The notes beneath the pieces are model-generated. The model worked only from the letters and a program-made list of their open reading frames with translations, was not told the DNA's origin and did not search any database. Both the position numbers and the translations under genes were made by a program. Shown in pieces: positions 7,847 through 15,604 of a DNA stretch of 64,000 nt; position 1 is the first letter of the stretch; every line of letters begins with the position of its first letter. Source of the DNA: an uncultured Polaribacter sp. (GTDB lineage: Bacteria; Bacteroidota; Bacteroidia; Flavobacteriales; Flavobacteriaceae); assembly GCA_947497755.1 (NCBI GenBank), contig CANMHT010000006.1:62001-126000 (forward strand), in the 5' to 3' direction.

Positions 7847-9853
7847 ATGATATCTAAAGAAACCATAGATCGCGTTTTTGAAACTGCCAGAGTTGAAGAG
7901 GTAATTGGAGAGTTTGTAAACTTAAAAAAGGCAGGAAGTAACTTTAAAGGTTTGAGTCCTTTTACAGACGAGAAGTCACCTTCGTTTATGGTTTCGCCAG
8001 TGAAACAAATTTGGAAAGATTTTTCTACAGGAAAAGGAGGAAATGCCATTTCCTTTTTAATGGAGCACGAACACTATTCGTATCCAGAAGCCATTAAATA
8101 TCTGGCAAAAAAATACAATATAGAGATTGAAGAAACGGAGCAAACTGCAGAGCAAAAACAGCAGTTAAATGAGCGTGAAAGCATGTTTGTAGTTTCTAAA
8201 TTTGCAGCTGAATATTTTCATGATTTAATGTTGAATACTCAACAAGGAAAAGCCATTGGATTGTCCTATTTTAAAGAGCGTGGATTTAGAGATGATATTA
8301 TTGAAAAATTCGATTTAGGATATGCAAAAGACGAGTGGGATAATTTTACAAAAGCAGCATTAAATAAAGGCTATGATTTAAAGTATTTAGCAGCAACAGG
8401 TTTAACTATAGTTAAAGAGAATAAACAATTTGATCGTTTTAAAGGACGTGTGCTTTTTCCTATTCATTCCATGTCTGGAAGGATTCTAGGCTTTGGTGGG
8501 CGTATTTTAACAAACGATAAAAAAGCAGCAAAATATTTAAACTCACCAGAAAGCGATATTTACCATAAGAGTAAAATTTTATACGGAATTTATCAGGCTA
8601 AAAAAGAAATTGCTAAACAAGACAATTGTTTCTTAGTAGAAGGATATACCGATGTGGTTTCTTTTCATCAATCTGGAATTGAAAATGTGGTAGCTTCTTC
8701 TGGAACTGCATTAACGCCAGATCAAATACGGTTAATTAGAAGGTTAACACAAAATATTACAGTTCTTTTTGATGGCGATGCAGCTGGTTTACGTGCTTCT
8801 ATTCGTGGAATCGATTTGATTCTAGAGCAAGGAATGAACGTAAAAGTTGTGGCTTTTCCAGAAGGAGAAGATCCTGATAGTTTTGCAAAAGCTCATTCTG
8901 ATACAGAATTAAGAGAGTATTTAGAAAGCAATGCACAAGACTTTATCAATTTTAAGGTCTCATTGCTAATGCAAGAATCAAAGAATGATCCAGTTAAAAA
9001 GGCAGGTTTAATTCGAGATATTGTTACCAGTATTTCTAAGATTCCAGACGGAATTCAGCGTGAAGTGTATGTGCAGGAATGTTCTCGAATTATGGAGATT
9101 TCTGAACGAGTATTGTTTAGTGAATTAGCTCAACTTTTAAGTAAGGAGGTTAAGTCGAAAAGTACAGCTCAAAAACCTCAAAACGTAGATCCAAATCAAC
9201 CACCACCAGAATATTTTATGGAGCAAGAAGCTGCTATGAAAGCTGTGAAAGGTGGAGGAAATAAAGTTGAAAAGGTAGATCAATTAGATTTGCTAGAAAA
9301 AGAAATTATTAGGATTTTATTGTTGTATGGAAACGAAGAAGTAGAGTTTATTCAACATGTAGAGGTTGAAAATGAAAACGGAAGAATTTCTTTAGAAAAA
9401 GAAGAATATACCAGTTTTGTTTCTGAAGAATTGTATTTGAATTTACAAGAAGATGAAATTGAGTTTACCAATGGTTTGTTTAGAGAGATTTATTTTGAGT
9501 TGATTCACCAGTTAAATCAAGATGAAAAAATATCTATTAAAAAACTAACAAATCATAAAAGCGCAGAAGTGTCTGCGGCAGTTACAGATATTTTAATGGA
9601 TTCTGATGAAGTAAAACACCCTTTGAGTGATTGGGAAAGAAAAGAGGTGTATGTAACCGAAACAAAGAAAATATTGCCCAAATTAGTTTCAGATTCAATT
9701 CTTAATTTAAGAAGAGTACTTATAGAGAAAAAGATTTTGGAAATAATGAATCAAGCAAAAGAAAATAATGTTTCAAATGCAGATTTAGAACTGATTACCA
9801 ACTATATTGATTTAAAAAAGAGGCTTTTTGAAAAATTAAACAGAGTGGTTTAA
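7847..9853 (+). CDS. dnaG: DNA primase lacking the zinc-finger ligands
   Basis: Makes RNA primers for replication with DnaB helicase. The 668-residue protein has the N-terminal domain GLSPFTDEKSPSF...KQIWKDFSTGKGGN, the catalytic TOPRIM core with EGYTDVVSFH (Glu265) and FDGDAAG (Asp309, Asp311), and a C-terminal helicase-interaction region. In the standard CHC2 zinc finger the metal ligands are C-x2-H and C-x2-C. Here the aligned positions are Ser37, Thr40, Asp58 and Thr61, so zinc cannot be held in the usual way although the surrounding fold residues remain. This appears to be a Flavobacteriia-wide state (family knowledge). It has its own -7 element behind the clpX terminator. Confidence 0.95.
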   Translation: MISKETIDRVFETARVEEVIGEFVNLKKAGSNFKGLSPFTDEKSPSFMVSPVKQIWKDFSTGKGGNAISFLMEHEHYSYPEAIKYLAKKYNIEIEETEQTAEQKQQLNERESMFVVSKFAAEYFHDLMLNTQQGKAIGLSYFKERGFRDDIIEKFDLGYAKDEWDNFTKAALNKGYDLKYLAATGLTIVKENKQFDRFKGRVLFPIHSMSGRILGFGGRILTNDKKAAKYLNSPESDIYHKSKILYGIYQAKKEIAKQDNCFLVEGYTDVVSFHQSGIENVVASSGTALTPDQIRLIRRLTQNITVLFDGDAAGLRASIRGIDLILEQGMNVKVVAFPEGEDPDSFAKAHSDTELREYLESNAQDFINFKVSLLMQESKNDPVKKAGLIRDIVTSISKIPDGIQREVYVQECSRIMEISERVLFSELAQLLSKEVKSKSTAQKPQNVDPNQPPPEYFMEQEAAMKAVKGGGNKVEKVDQLDLLEKEIIRILLLYGNEEVEFIQHVEVENENGRISLEKEEYTSFVSEELYLNLQEDEIEFTNGLFREIYFELIHQLNQDEKISIKKLTNHKSAEVSAAVTDILMDSDEVKHPLSDWERKEVYVTETKKILPKLVSDSILNLRRVLIEKKILEIMNQAKENNVSNADLELITNYIDLKKRLFEKLNRVV

Positions 9854-9872
9854 TCATAAAAGCTTTTCTAAT

Positions 9873-10664
9873 TTACTTTTTTAAATCATCACTAATTTCA
9901 CAAACTGGTATTGGATTCATTTTATGCTGATTGATAGTGTTTAGTCTAGTGTAAATCTTAAACACTTCTAACTCTCTACCTGTAAAATCATTACTAACTT
10001 TACCCAAATCTTGCATTTTCATAGCCCATTCTAATTCGTCATAAGAAGCGCCAATCTGATCTTCATCTGTTCTGCTATCTCCAAATAAACCATCAGTCGG
10101 AGCCGCATTTTGTATAGAATCAATAACATTTAGATGGGCAGCTAATTCGTACACTTCAGATTTTAATAAGTCAGCAATCGGACTTAAATCTACGCCACCA
10201 TCACCATATTTAGTGTAAAAACCTACACCAAAATCTTCTATTTTATTTCCTGTTCCAGCTACTAATAAACCATGCAATCCTGCAAGGTAATAAAGTGAAG
10301 TCATTCGTAATCTAGCTCTCGTATTTGCCAAAGCTAAATCTAATATATCAGAAGGTTTTTCTGGTTGATTACTCTTTTTAAATTCTTCAAAAGTATTCGT
10401 TAAATCAACACGAGTAGAAGTTACATTATCAAAGTTTTTTTGTAGGTTTTGAATGTGATTTTGTGCTCTGTTAACCTGACTTTCTGCTTGATGAATAGGC
10501 ATTTCTACACAAAGTGTTTGCAATCCTGTTTTGGCACATAAAGTAGAAGTGACTGCAGAGTCAATTCCACCAGAAACTCCAACAACAAAACCTTTTACAT
10601 TTGCTTTTTCTGCATATTCTTTTAACCAATTGATGATATGATTTGCTACACTTTCAGTATTCAT
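9873..10664 (-). CDS. nadE: Ammonia-dependent NAD+ synthetase
   Basis: Converts nicotinic acid adenine dinucleotide to NAD with ATP and ammonia, the last step of NAD synthesis. The 263-residue protein has the PP-loop SGGIDS at 31-36 and the region AGTGNKIEDFGVGFYTKYGDGGVDLSP (about residues 135-161), which binds ATP and deamido-NAD. There is no N-terminal glutaminase domain, so it depends on free ammonia or a partner. It converges on dnaG and diverges from gldB. A TATCTTTG -7 element on the minus strand (10724-10717) is a plausible promoter. The NAD pathway also has nadK at the left edge of this window. Confidence 0.95.
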   Translation of the reverse strand: MNTESVANHIINWLKEYAEKANVKGFVVGVSGGIDSAVTSTLCAKTGLQTLCVEMPIHQAESQVNRAQNHIQNLQKNFDNVTSTRVDLTNTFEEFKKSNQPEKPSDILDLALANTRARLRMTSLYYLAGLHGLLVAGTGNKIEDFGVGFYTKYGDGGVDLSPIADLLKSEVYELAAHLNVIDSIQNAAPTDGLFGDSRTDEDQIGASYDELEWAMKMQDLGKVSNDFTGRELEVFKIYTRLNTINQHKMNPIPVCEISDDLKK

Positions 10665-10680
10665 TAATAAACTATTTTAG

Positions 10681-10688
10681 TACTTTTG
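10681..10688 (+). promoter_or_regulatory. -7 element for gldB
   Basis: TACTTTTG fits TAnnTTTG and lies 36 bases before the gldB ATG. No correctly spaced TTG is seen. On the other strand CAAAGATA (10717-10724) reads as TATCTTTG facing nadE, so the 60-base gap probably holds divergent, overlapping promoters. Confidence 0.4.
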
Positions 10689-10724
10689 TCGTTCTTAAAA
10701 TTAAGTGTCTAATATACAAAGATA

Positions 10725-11684
10725 ATGCAGAAGCACATTCCAATCATTTTACTTTTATTACTCTTAATTTCTTGTAATTCTGACAAAAGAAAAACAATAG
10801 ATGTTAGTGGAGTAGAAGTAAACTTTTCAATCGATCGATTTGATGTTGAATATTATACTTCAACAGCAGAAAATTTACATTTATTAAAAGAGAAATATCC
10901 GCTGTTTTTTCCGAAAAATACTCCAGATTCTGTTTGGGTGAATAAGATAAACAACAAAGATGAAAAAGAGTTGTTTGCAGAGGTGCAAAAAAAGTATTTA
11001 GAAATTTCTTTTCTTGAAACAGAATTAGAGCAATTATTTAAGCATGTAAAATATTATAATGTAGCTTTCAAAGCTCCAAAAGTGGTTACTTTACAAAGTA
11101 ATATTGATTTTCAGAATCGAGTAATTTACACCAAAGATTATTTATTAATTTCTTTGGATGTTTATTTAGGAATGAATCATAAATTTTATGCAGATTATCC
11201 GAAGTATATCAAACAAAACTTTAGCAAAGAACATATTATTGTAGATGTTGCAAATGCAATTATTGATAGTAGATTGAAAAAAGTACATAACAGATCTTTT
11301 GTAGATAAGATGGTGTATGAAGGGAAGAAATTGTATTTGTTAGATAGGTATTTGCCAACGAGTAATGATGCCAATAAAATAGGGTATTCTAAAGAAAAAA
11401 TGAATTGGGCTATTACTAATGAAGAACAAGTCTGGAAATATTTTATAGAAAATAAAATGTTGTTTAGTACAGATACAAAATTGAACAAAAGATTTTTAGA
11501 TATCGCGCCTTTTTCTAAATTTTATAGGTCAGAAGATAACCAGTCTCCTGGAAGAATTGGTGCGTGGATTGGGTGGCAAATTGTAAGATCTTATATGAAA
11601 CATAATGATGTATCTTTGCAACAATTATTAGAAACATCAACAGAAGAAATTTATAAAAAATCAAAATACAAACCAAAGAGATAA
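10725..11684 (+). CDS. gldB: Gliding motility lipoprotein GldB
   Basis: Essential gliding/T9SS lipoprotein of Bacteroidota. The 319-residue protein starts with a lipoprotein signal peptide with lipobox LISC (Cys17), followed by Asn-Ser, and then a region typical of GldB including FSIDRFDVEYY near residue 35 and GRIGAWIGWQIVRSYMK near the C-terminus. In gliding flavobacteria loss of GldB abolishes movement (family knowledge). It overlaps gldC by one base (TAATG), so translation is coupled. Whether this organism glides cannot be told, since the Gld core is also needed for T9SS. Confidence 0.93.
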   Translation: MQKHIPIILLLLLLISCNSDKRKTIDVSGVEVNFSIDRFDVEYYTSTAENLHLLKEKYPLFFPKNTPDSVWVNKINNKDEKELFAEVQKKYLEISFLETELEQLFKHVKYYNVAFKAPKVVTLQSNIDFQNRVIYTKDYLLISLDVYLGMNHKFYADYPKYIKQNFSKEHIIVDVANAIIDSRLKKVHNRSFVDKMVYEGKKLYLLDRYLPTSNDANKIGYSKEKMNWAITNEEQVWKYFIENKMLFSTDTKLNKRFLDIAPFSKFYRSEDNQSPGRIGAWIGWQIVRSYMKHNDVSLQQLLETSTEEIYKKSKYKPKR

Positions 11685-12019
11685 TGGCAGTAAAACATAC
11701 ATCAGAAATAACGTTTAAAGTAGGGTTAGACGAAAATAAAATACCAGAAGCAATTAGTTGGTCTGCAGAAGATGGAGGAATTGAAAATTCTGAATCAAAA
11801 GCATTGATGATTTCTGTGTGGGATCATGAAAAAAAAGATACTTTACGTATGGATTTATGGACAAAAGACATGCCTGTTGATGAAATGAAACAATTTTTTC
11901 ATCAAACATTGGTTTCTATGGCTAATACCTTTGAACGCGCTACAGACGACCAAAAAATGAGTGCTACAATGAGAGATTTTTGTGATTACTTTGCTGAAAA
12001 ATTAGAACTAAAGAAGTAA
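11684..12019 (+). CDS. gldC: Gliding motility protein GldC
   Basis: A 111-residue protein with no signal peptide, recognised by its conserved start (KHTSEITFKVGLDENKIPE) and the TMRDFCDYFAEKLE C-terminal segment. In Flavobacterium johnsoniae gldC lies directly downstream of gldB, and its loss only weakens gliding (established knowledge). Here it shares one base with the gldB stop codon. Its biochemical role is unknown; it is likely cytoplasmic and accessory to GldB. Confidence 0.93.
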   Translation: MAVKHTSEITFKVGLDENKIPEAISWSAEDGGIENSESKALMISVWDHEKKDTLRMDLWTKDMPVDEMKQFFHQTLVSMANTFERATDDQKMSATMRDFCDYFAEKLELKK

Positions 12020-12086
12020 TTTTTTAAAATTTATCAGTTTTTTTTCTTAACTTTATTTCATCATTAACTCGTAATTCCCCCACAAA

Positions 12087-12623
12087 ATGAGAGTAATAAA
12101 ATTATTTAGTATACTATTTTTAGTATCTCTACTCTGTGTTTCATGTCAACAAGAAACAGCAGAAAAAGTAGCTTTTTTTAATAAAGAAGAGATTTCTAAC
12201 AACTTACCGGTTCAAATAAAAAACACTGAAGGCTCTATTGTTACTGTAAATTCAAATACAGTAATTAGTTTATTGTCTTCAGATTTTTTTCAAAAAAACG
12301 TTCAGTTTTTAAGAGAGGTTGAAGTTCCGAAAATGTGTTTTAAAATTAAAAACTATGACCCTAATCTGTCTACGGTTTCTAATGTGAAGGTCTTTTTAGA
12401 TGAGATTCAGATTACGGATGATTTAGGGGTTAACTTTTTAACAAAAAGTAATAATAATGTAGTTTTTGAAATTGAAAACGAAAATTTATTAAATGCTATT
12501 GCGTCTAAATTATTAGATAAAAAACAAGTTGTTATTTCTTATTATAGTGATGCAGTTACTCAAAAACCATTAGATTTTGACTTTGAATTTTCAATTACTG
12601 CTCGTGGTACTTTTGTAGATTAA
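12087..12623 (+). CDS. Uncharacterised lipoprotein downstream of gldBC
   Basis: I do not recognise this 178-residue protein. It has a clear lipoprotein signal peptide (MRVIKLFSILFLVSLLCVSC, lipobox Cys20) and a beta-rich mature part of about 158 residues with no Cys and no known motif. It follows gldC by 67 bases with no terminator between, and the next element is a strong hairpin, so it is probably the third gene of a gldB-gldC unit. A link to gliding or T9SS is inference from position only. Confidence 0.75.
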   Translation: MRVIKLFSILFLVSLLCVSCQQETAEKVAFFNKEEISNNLPVQIKNTEGSIVTVNSNTVISLLSSDFFQKNVQFLREVEVPKMCFKIKNYDPNLSTVSNVKVFLDEIQITDDLGVNFLTKSNNNVVFEIENENLLNAIASKLLDKKQVVISYYSDAVTQKPLDFDFEFSITARGTFVD

Positions 12624-12684
12624 AAAATAGTATTTACTAAAGAAAATAAATTATACAAGTAATCTTTATTAGGTGATAAAAAAA

Positions 12685-12715
12685 GAAAGCGTTCTAATTA
12701 GAACGCTTTCTTTTT
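12685..12715. terminator. Bidirectional terminator between the gldBC unit and the OmpA gene
   Basis: A perfect 26-base palindrome at 12685-12710 (arms GAAAGCGTTC / GAACGCTTTC, centre TAATTA) is flanked by A on the left and T on the right, so it can stop both converging transcripts. Its core resembles the terminator after gldN at 60777-60804. Confidence 0.88.
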
Positions 12716-12771
12716 GTTTAGTTTTAAAGTATAAAGTAAAGTTTTTCTAGTTAAGAATAAGAATAGGTTTC

Positions 12772-14277
12772 TTATTCATCTTGACCTTCTACTTTTAGTT
12801 TTGTTTTACTTTCATAATATCCTACAGACTTGATTTCAACTCTTCTATTAAGCTGTCTTCCTTGAGCGGTATCATTACTATATTTAGGATTTAATTTTCC
12901 GTATCCTTTTGCGAAAATTCTATCAGCTTCTACACCTCTTTCTATAAGGTAGTTTCTTGCTTCATTGGCTCTTCTTTCTGATAGTTTTAAGTTGTATTCA
13001 ACAGTACCTACATCATCTGTATATCCAGAAACACTAAAGGTTACATCTTTGTTCTTAAGCATAATTTCTGCAACATCGTCTAACATTGTGTAATAGAATC
13101 CGCTTCTAATTGAGTTACTGTCAGTGTTAAAGTAAATGTTTTTAGAATAGCTCATTACTGTAACCAATTCAGTTACTCTTAAAGAGTTTGCATCTGGACA
13201 ACCTTCATACCTTTCTAATCCTTTAACTTCTGGACATTTATCTTCTCTATCTGGAATTCCATCTCTATCTTTATCTCCAATGAAAGGACAACCATCATTA
13301 TCAACTCTTCCTTTTTCAAAAGGACATTTATCTAGATAATCAGGAACACCATCTTGATCACTATCAACAGGAGTACCATTACCATACACTTGAACTCCAA
13401 TAGGTGTATTTGGATCTTCGTCTAGCTCATCAACAACACCATCTTTATCTGTATCAACAATTTTAAATTTGTTGTCTTCTTTTTCTTTTTTGTCGTCTCC
13501 CCAAATAGTAAAGACTTTTTGTTTTCCAAGTTTAACAACTACACCAATATGTGTAACAAAGAAGGTTTCCCAATCTTGTTTATTTGATATAGTAGCATCT
13601 AAATGGTCTTCATAGTTAAAATACCAAGAAGGTCTAAACTCAATATCTACTCTTTTGTTAATTCTGTATTTTAAACCTAATTGAGCAGATAAATAGATAG
13701 AACTTGCTTCATTTACACTATTTCTTGCAGGATTTTTACCGAAGTCAATTAAAAGTTCGTTAGAACCATTCGGAAGCTTTTCGTACAAAGCAGAATCATA
13801 TTGATGATATCCTACTCCGAAATAACCAGTAACATGCCATTTTTCTGCATTAGCAAGGTAAAGATTAGAGAAGCTAAGAATCATATTTAGCTCAGCTCCA
13901 TATGCTGTTCCTTTAAAAAATAAATTATTGGTAATCTTTGTTTTGTTTAAATATAAAATGTCATAAACATCTGAGAAGTATTGTGCTCCACCAGAAATTT
14001 TAGAGTAATTTACTTTAAATTCCAATCCAAGAAGTGGATTAAACATTTTATCTACATAAGCATAAGCTCCAAAGTTCCAGAAATTACCTAAGTTTCCTGT
14101 TCCAATAGAACGTAAGTCACCATGCATAACAAAATTGCTAAAACCAGCAGATACAGCCCAGCTATTACTGTTTTCTAGTTCAATTTTATTGTTTCTAATT
14201 TGCTGTTCAACGGTAGTTTGACTTTGTAAACTATCAATAAACAATAGTACGAAAAGACAAATAAGAATTCTCTTCAT
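12772..14277 (-). CDS. OmpA family outer-membrane protein with calcium-binding repeats
   Basis: A 501-residue outer-membrane protein. Residues 1-19 are a signal peptide ending SLQSQ. Residues about 20-255 look like an eight-stranded OmpA-type beta barrel. Residues about 270-350 are Asp-rich thrombospondin type 3-like repeats (DTDKDGVVD, DSDQDGVPD, DKDRDGIPD), each able to bind calcium. Residues about 375-490 are an OmpA_C peptidoglycan-binding domain with SGYTDDVGTVEYN and LSERRANEARNYL. It ties the outer membrane to the wall. Monocistronic and convergent with the gldBC unit. Confidence 0.9.
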   Translation of the reverse strand: MKRILICLFVLLFIDSLQSQTTVEQQIRNNKIELENSNSWAVSAGFSNFVMHGDLRSIGTGNLGNFWNFGAYAYVDKMFNPLLGLEFKVNYSKISGGAQYFSDVYDILYLNKTKITNNLFFKGTAYGAELNMILSFSNLYLANAEKWHVTGYFGVGYHQYDSALYEKLPNGSNELLIDFGKNPARNSVNEASSIYLSAQLGLKYRINKRVDIEFRPSWYFNYEDHLDATISNKQDWETFFVTHIGVVVKLGKQKVFTIWGDDKKEKEDNKFKIVDTDKDGVVDELDEDPNTPIGVQVYGNGTPVDSDQDGVPDYLDKCPFEKGRVDNDGCPFIGDKDRDGIPDREDKCPEVKGLERYEGCPDANSLRVTELVTVMSYSKNIYFNTDSNSIRSGFYYTMLDDVAEIMLKNKDVTFSVSGYTDDVGTVEYNLKLSERRANEARNYLIERGVEADRIFAKGYGKLNPKYSNDTAQGRQLNRRVEIKSVGYYESKTKLKVEGQDE

Positions 14278-14352
14278 TTGAGGGTGTTAAAAATTAAAAC
14301 TTACAATTTAAATTGCCGGGGAACCATTTTTACGCAAAAATAGAAAAAATAT

Positions 14353-15477
14353 TTAATGGTTGTTAATTTTATCAATGATTAATTGATAATCAGTAGGATT
14401 GTTTACAAAATCCATCTCTGAAACATCGATGATTAATGTATTTAAATGCTGTTGCGTTTTTATAAAATTACTATAACCGTTATGTATTTTATTCAAATAA
14501 TCGGGTGAGATATCTTGTTCATATTCTCTTCCTCTTTTTTGAATATTTCGTATTAATCTATCGGTGTTCTGATATAAATACACATACAAATCTGGTTTTG
14601 TAATTTCTTTATACATTAAATCAAACATCTTACGATACAGTAAATATTCATCTTTTTGCAGGGTAACCTGAGCAAAAATTAATGATTTAAAGATATAGTA
14701 ATCAGATACGATTAGATTTTTAAATAAGTCGAACTGAGCAAGGTCATCGCTCAATTGCTGATATCTATCGGCTAAAAAACTCATTTCTAAAGGAAAAGCA
14801 TAGCGCTCTTCATCTTTGTAAAATTTAGGTAGAAAAGGATTGTCAGCAAAGCGTTCCAATACAATTTTTGCATTGAACTCATCAGACATCATTTTAGACA
14901 ATGTTGTTTTTCCAGCACCGATGTTTCCTTCTATAGCAATATAATTATACTTTTCAGTTAGTGGTATTGGTCTAACTAAAGAATACTCAGTTTTTTCAAT
15001 TTTTGAATCATCATTACATGCTTCTAAGCATTTGCATATATGCTTTTTTGTGACAGGATGTATCGTTGTAGATGCAATATCAGAAAGAGGTTGTAAGACA
15101 AACTTGCGGTCTAACATTCTTGGATGAGGAACGATCAATTCTTTAGAGAATATAATTTCATCATCAAAAAGTAATACATCAATATCAATTGTTCTATTAG
15201 AGTAGTTGTCAGATTTGTCTCTTATTCTTCCTAAACTAATTTCTATTGCAAGAATTCTTTCAATTAATGTTTCTGGTGGTAAATAACTAGAAACTTTTAC
15301 GCAGGTATTCAAAAAATCGTTGCCATCAAAACCTAATGCTGGAGTTTTGTATATAGGAGCAACTTTTAAAATAGCTCCAATTTTTTGAGCGATTAGGTCA
15401 ATTGATTTTTGGAGGTTTTCAAGTTTGTCACCTTGATTACTTCCTAATGATAAATATATAACTCTTTGAATCTTCAT
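14353..15477 (-). CDS. folK: Fused HPPK (FolK) and deoxynucleoside kinase
   Basis: A 374-residue two-domain enzyme. Residues about 5-150 are 6-hydroxymethyl-7,8-dihydropterin pyrophosphokinase, with LGSNQGD at 11-17 and RTIDIDVLLFDD at 95-106, which makes the pterin substrate of dihydropteroate synthase. Residues about 176-374 are a deoxyadenosine/deoxyguanosine-type kinase, with P-loop GNIGAGKT at 184-191, ERFADNPFLPKFY, DRYQQLSDDL and the RGREYEQDIS lid. The linker near 150-175 contains three Cys. The fusion joins folate synthesis to purine deoxynucleoside salvage and is a known Bacteroidota arrangement. Both active sites look intact. Confidence 0.92.
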   Translation of the reverse strand: MKIQRVIYLSLGSNQGDKLENLQKSIDLIAQKIGAILKVAPIYKTPALGFDGNDFLNTCVKVSSYLPPETLIERILAIEISLGRIRDKSDNYSNRTIDIDVLLFDDEIIFSKELIVPHPRMLDRKFVLQPLSDIASTTIHPVTKKHICKCLEACNDDSKIEKTEYSLVRPIPLTEKYNYIAIEGNIGAGKTTLSKMMSDEFNAKIVLERFADNPFLPKFYKDEERYAFPLEMSFLADRYQQLSDDLAQFDLFKNLIVSDYYIFKSLIFAQVTLQKDEYLLYRKMFDLMYKEITKPDLYVYLYQNTDRLIRNIQKRGREYEQDISPDYLNKIHNGYSNFIKTQQHLNTLIIDVSEMDFVNNPTDYQLIIDKINNH

Positions 15478-15560
15478 AAACGGGATACAAAGAAAATAAA
15501 ACTTGAAAGAATATTTAAGAGAAGTTTACTTCATTTATTAACATTTGAATTTTTTGCAAA

Positions 15561-15590
15561 AAAAAGCACCTAATTTTAGGTGCTTTTTTT
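15561..15590 (-). terminator. Terminator after pnp
   Basis: GCACCTAA (15566-15573) and TTAGGTGC (15576-15583) form a tight stem flanked by A and T runs. On the minus strand it follows the pnp stop at 15605 and precedes folK. Confidence 0.85.
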
Positions 15591-15604
15591 AGTATAGAAA
15601 TGAA

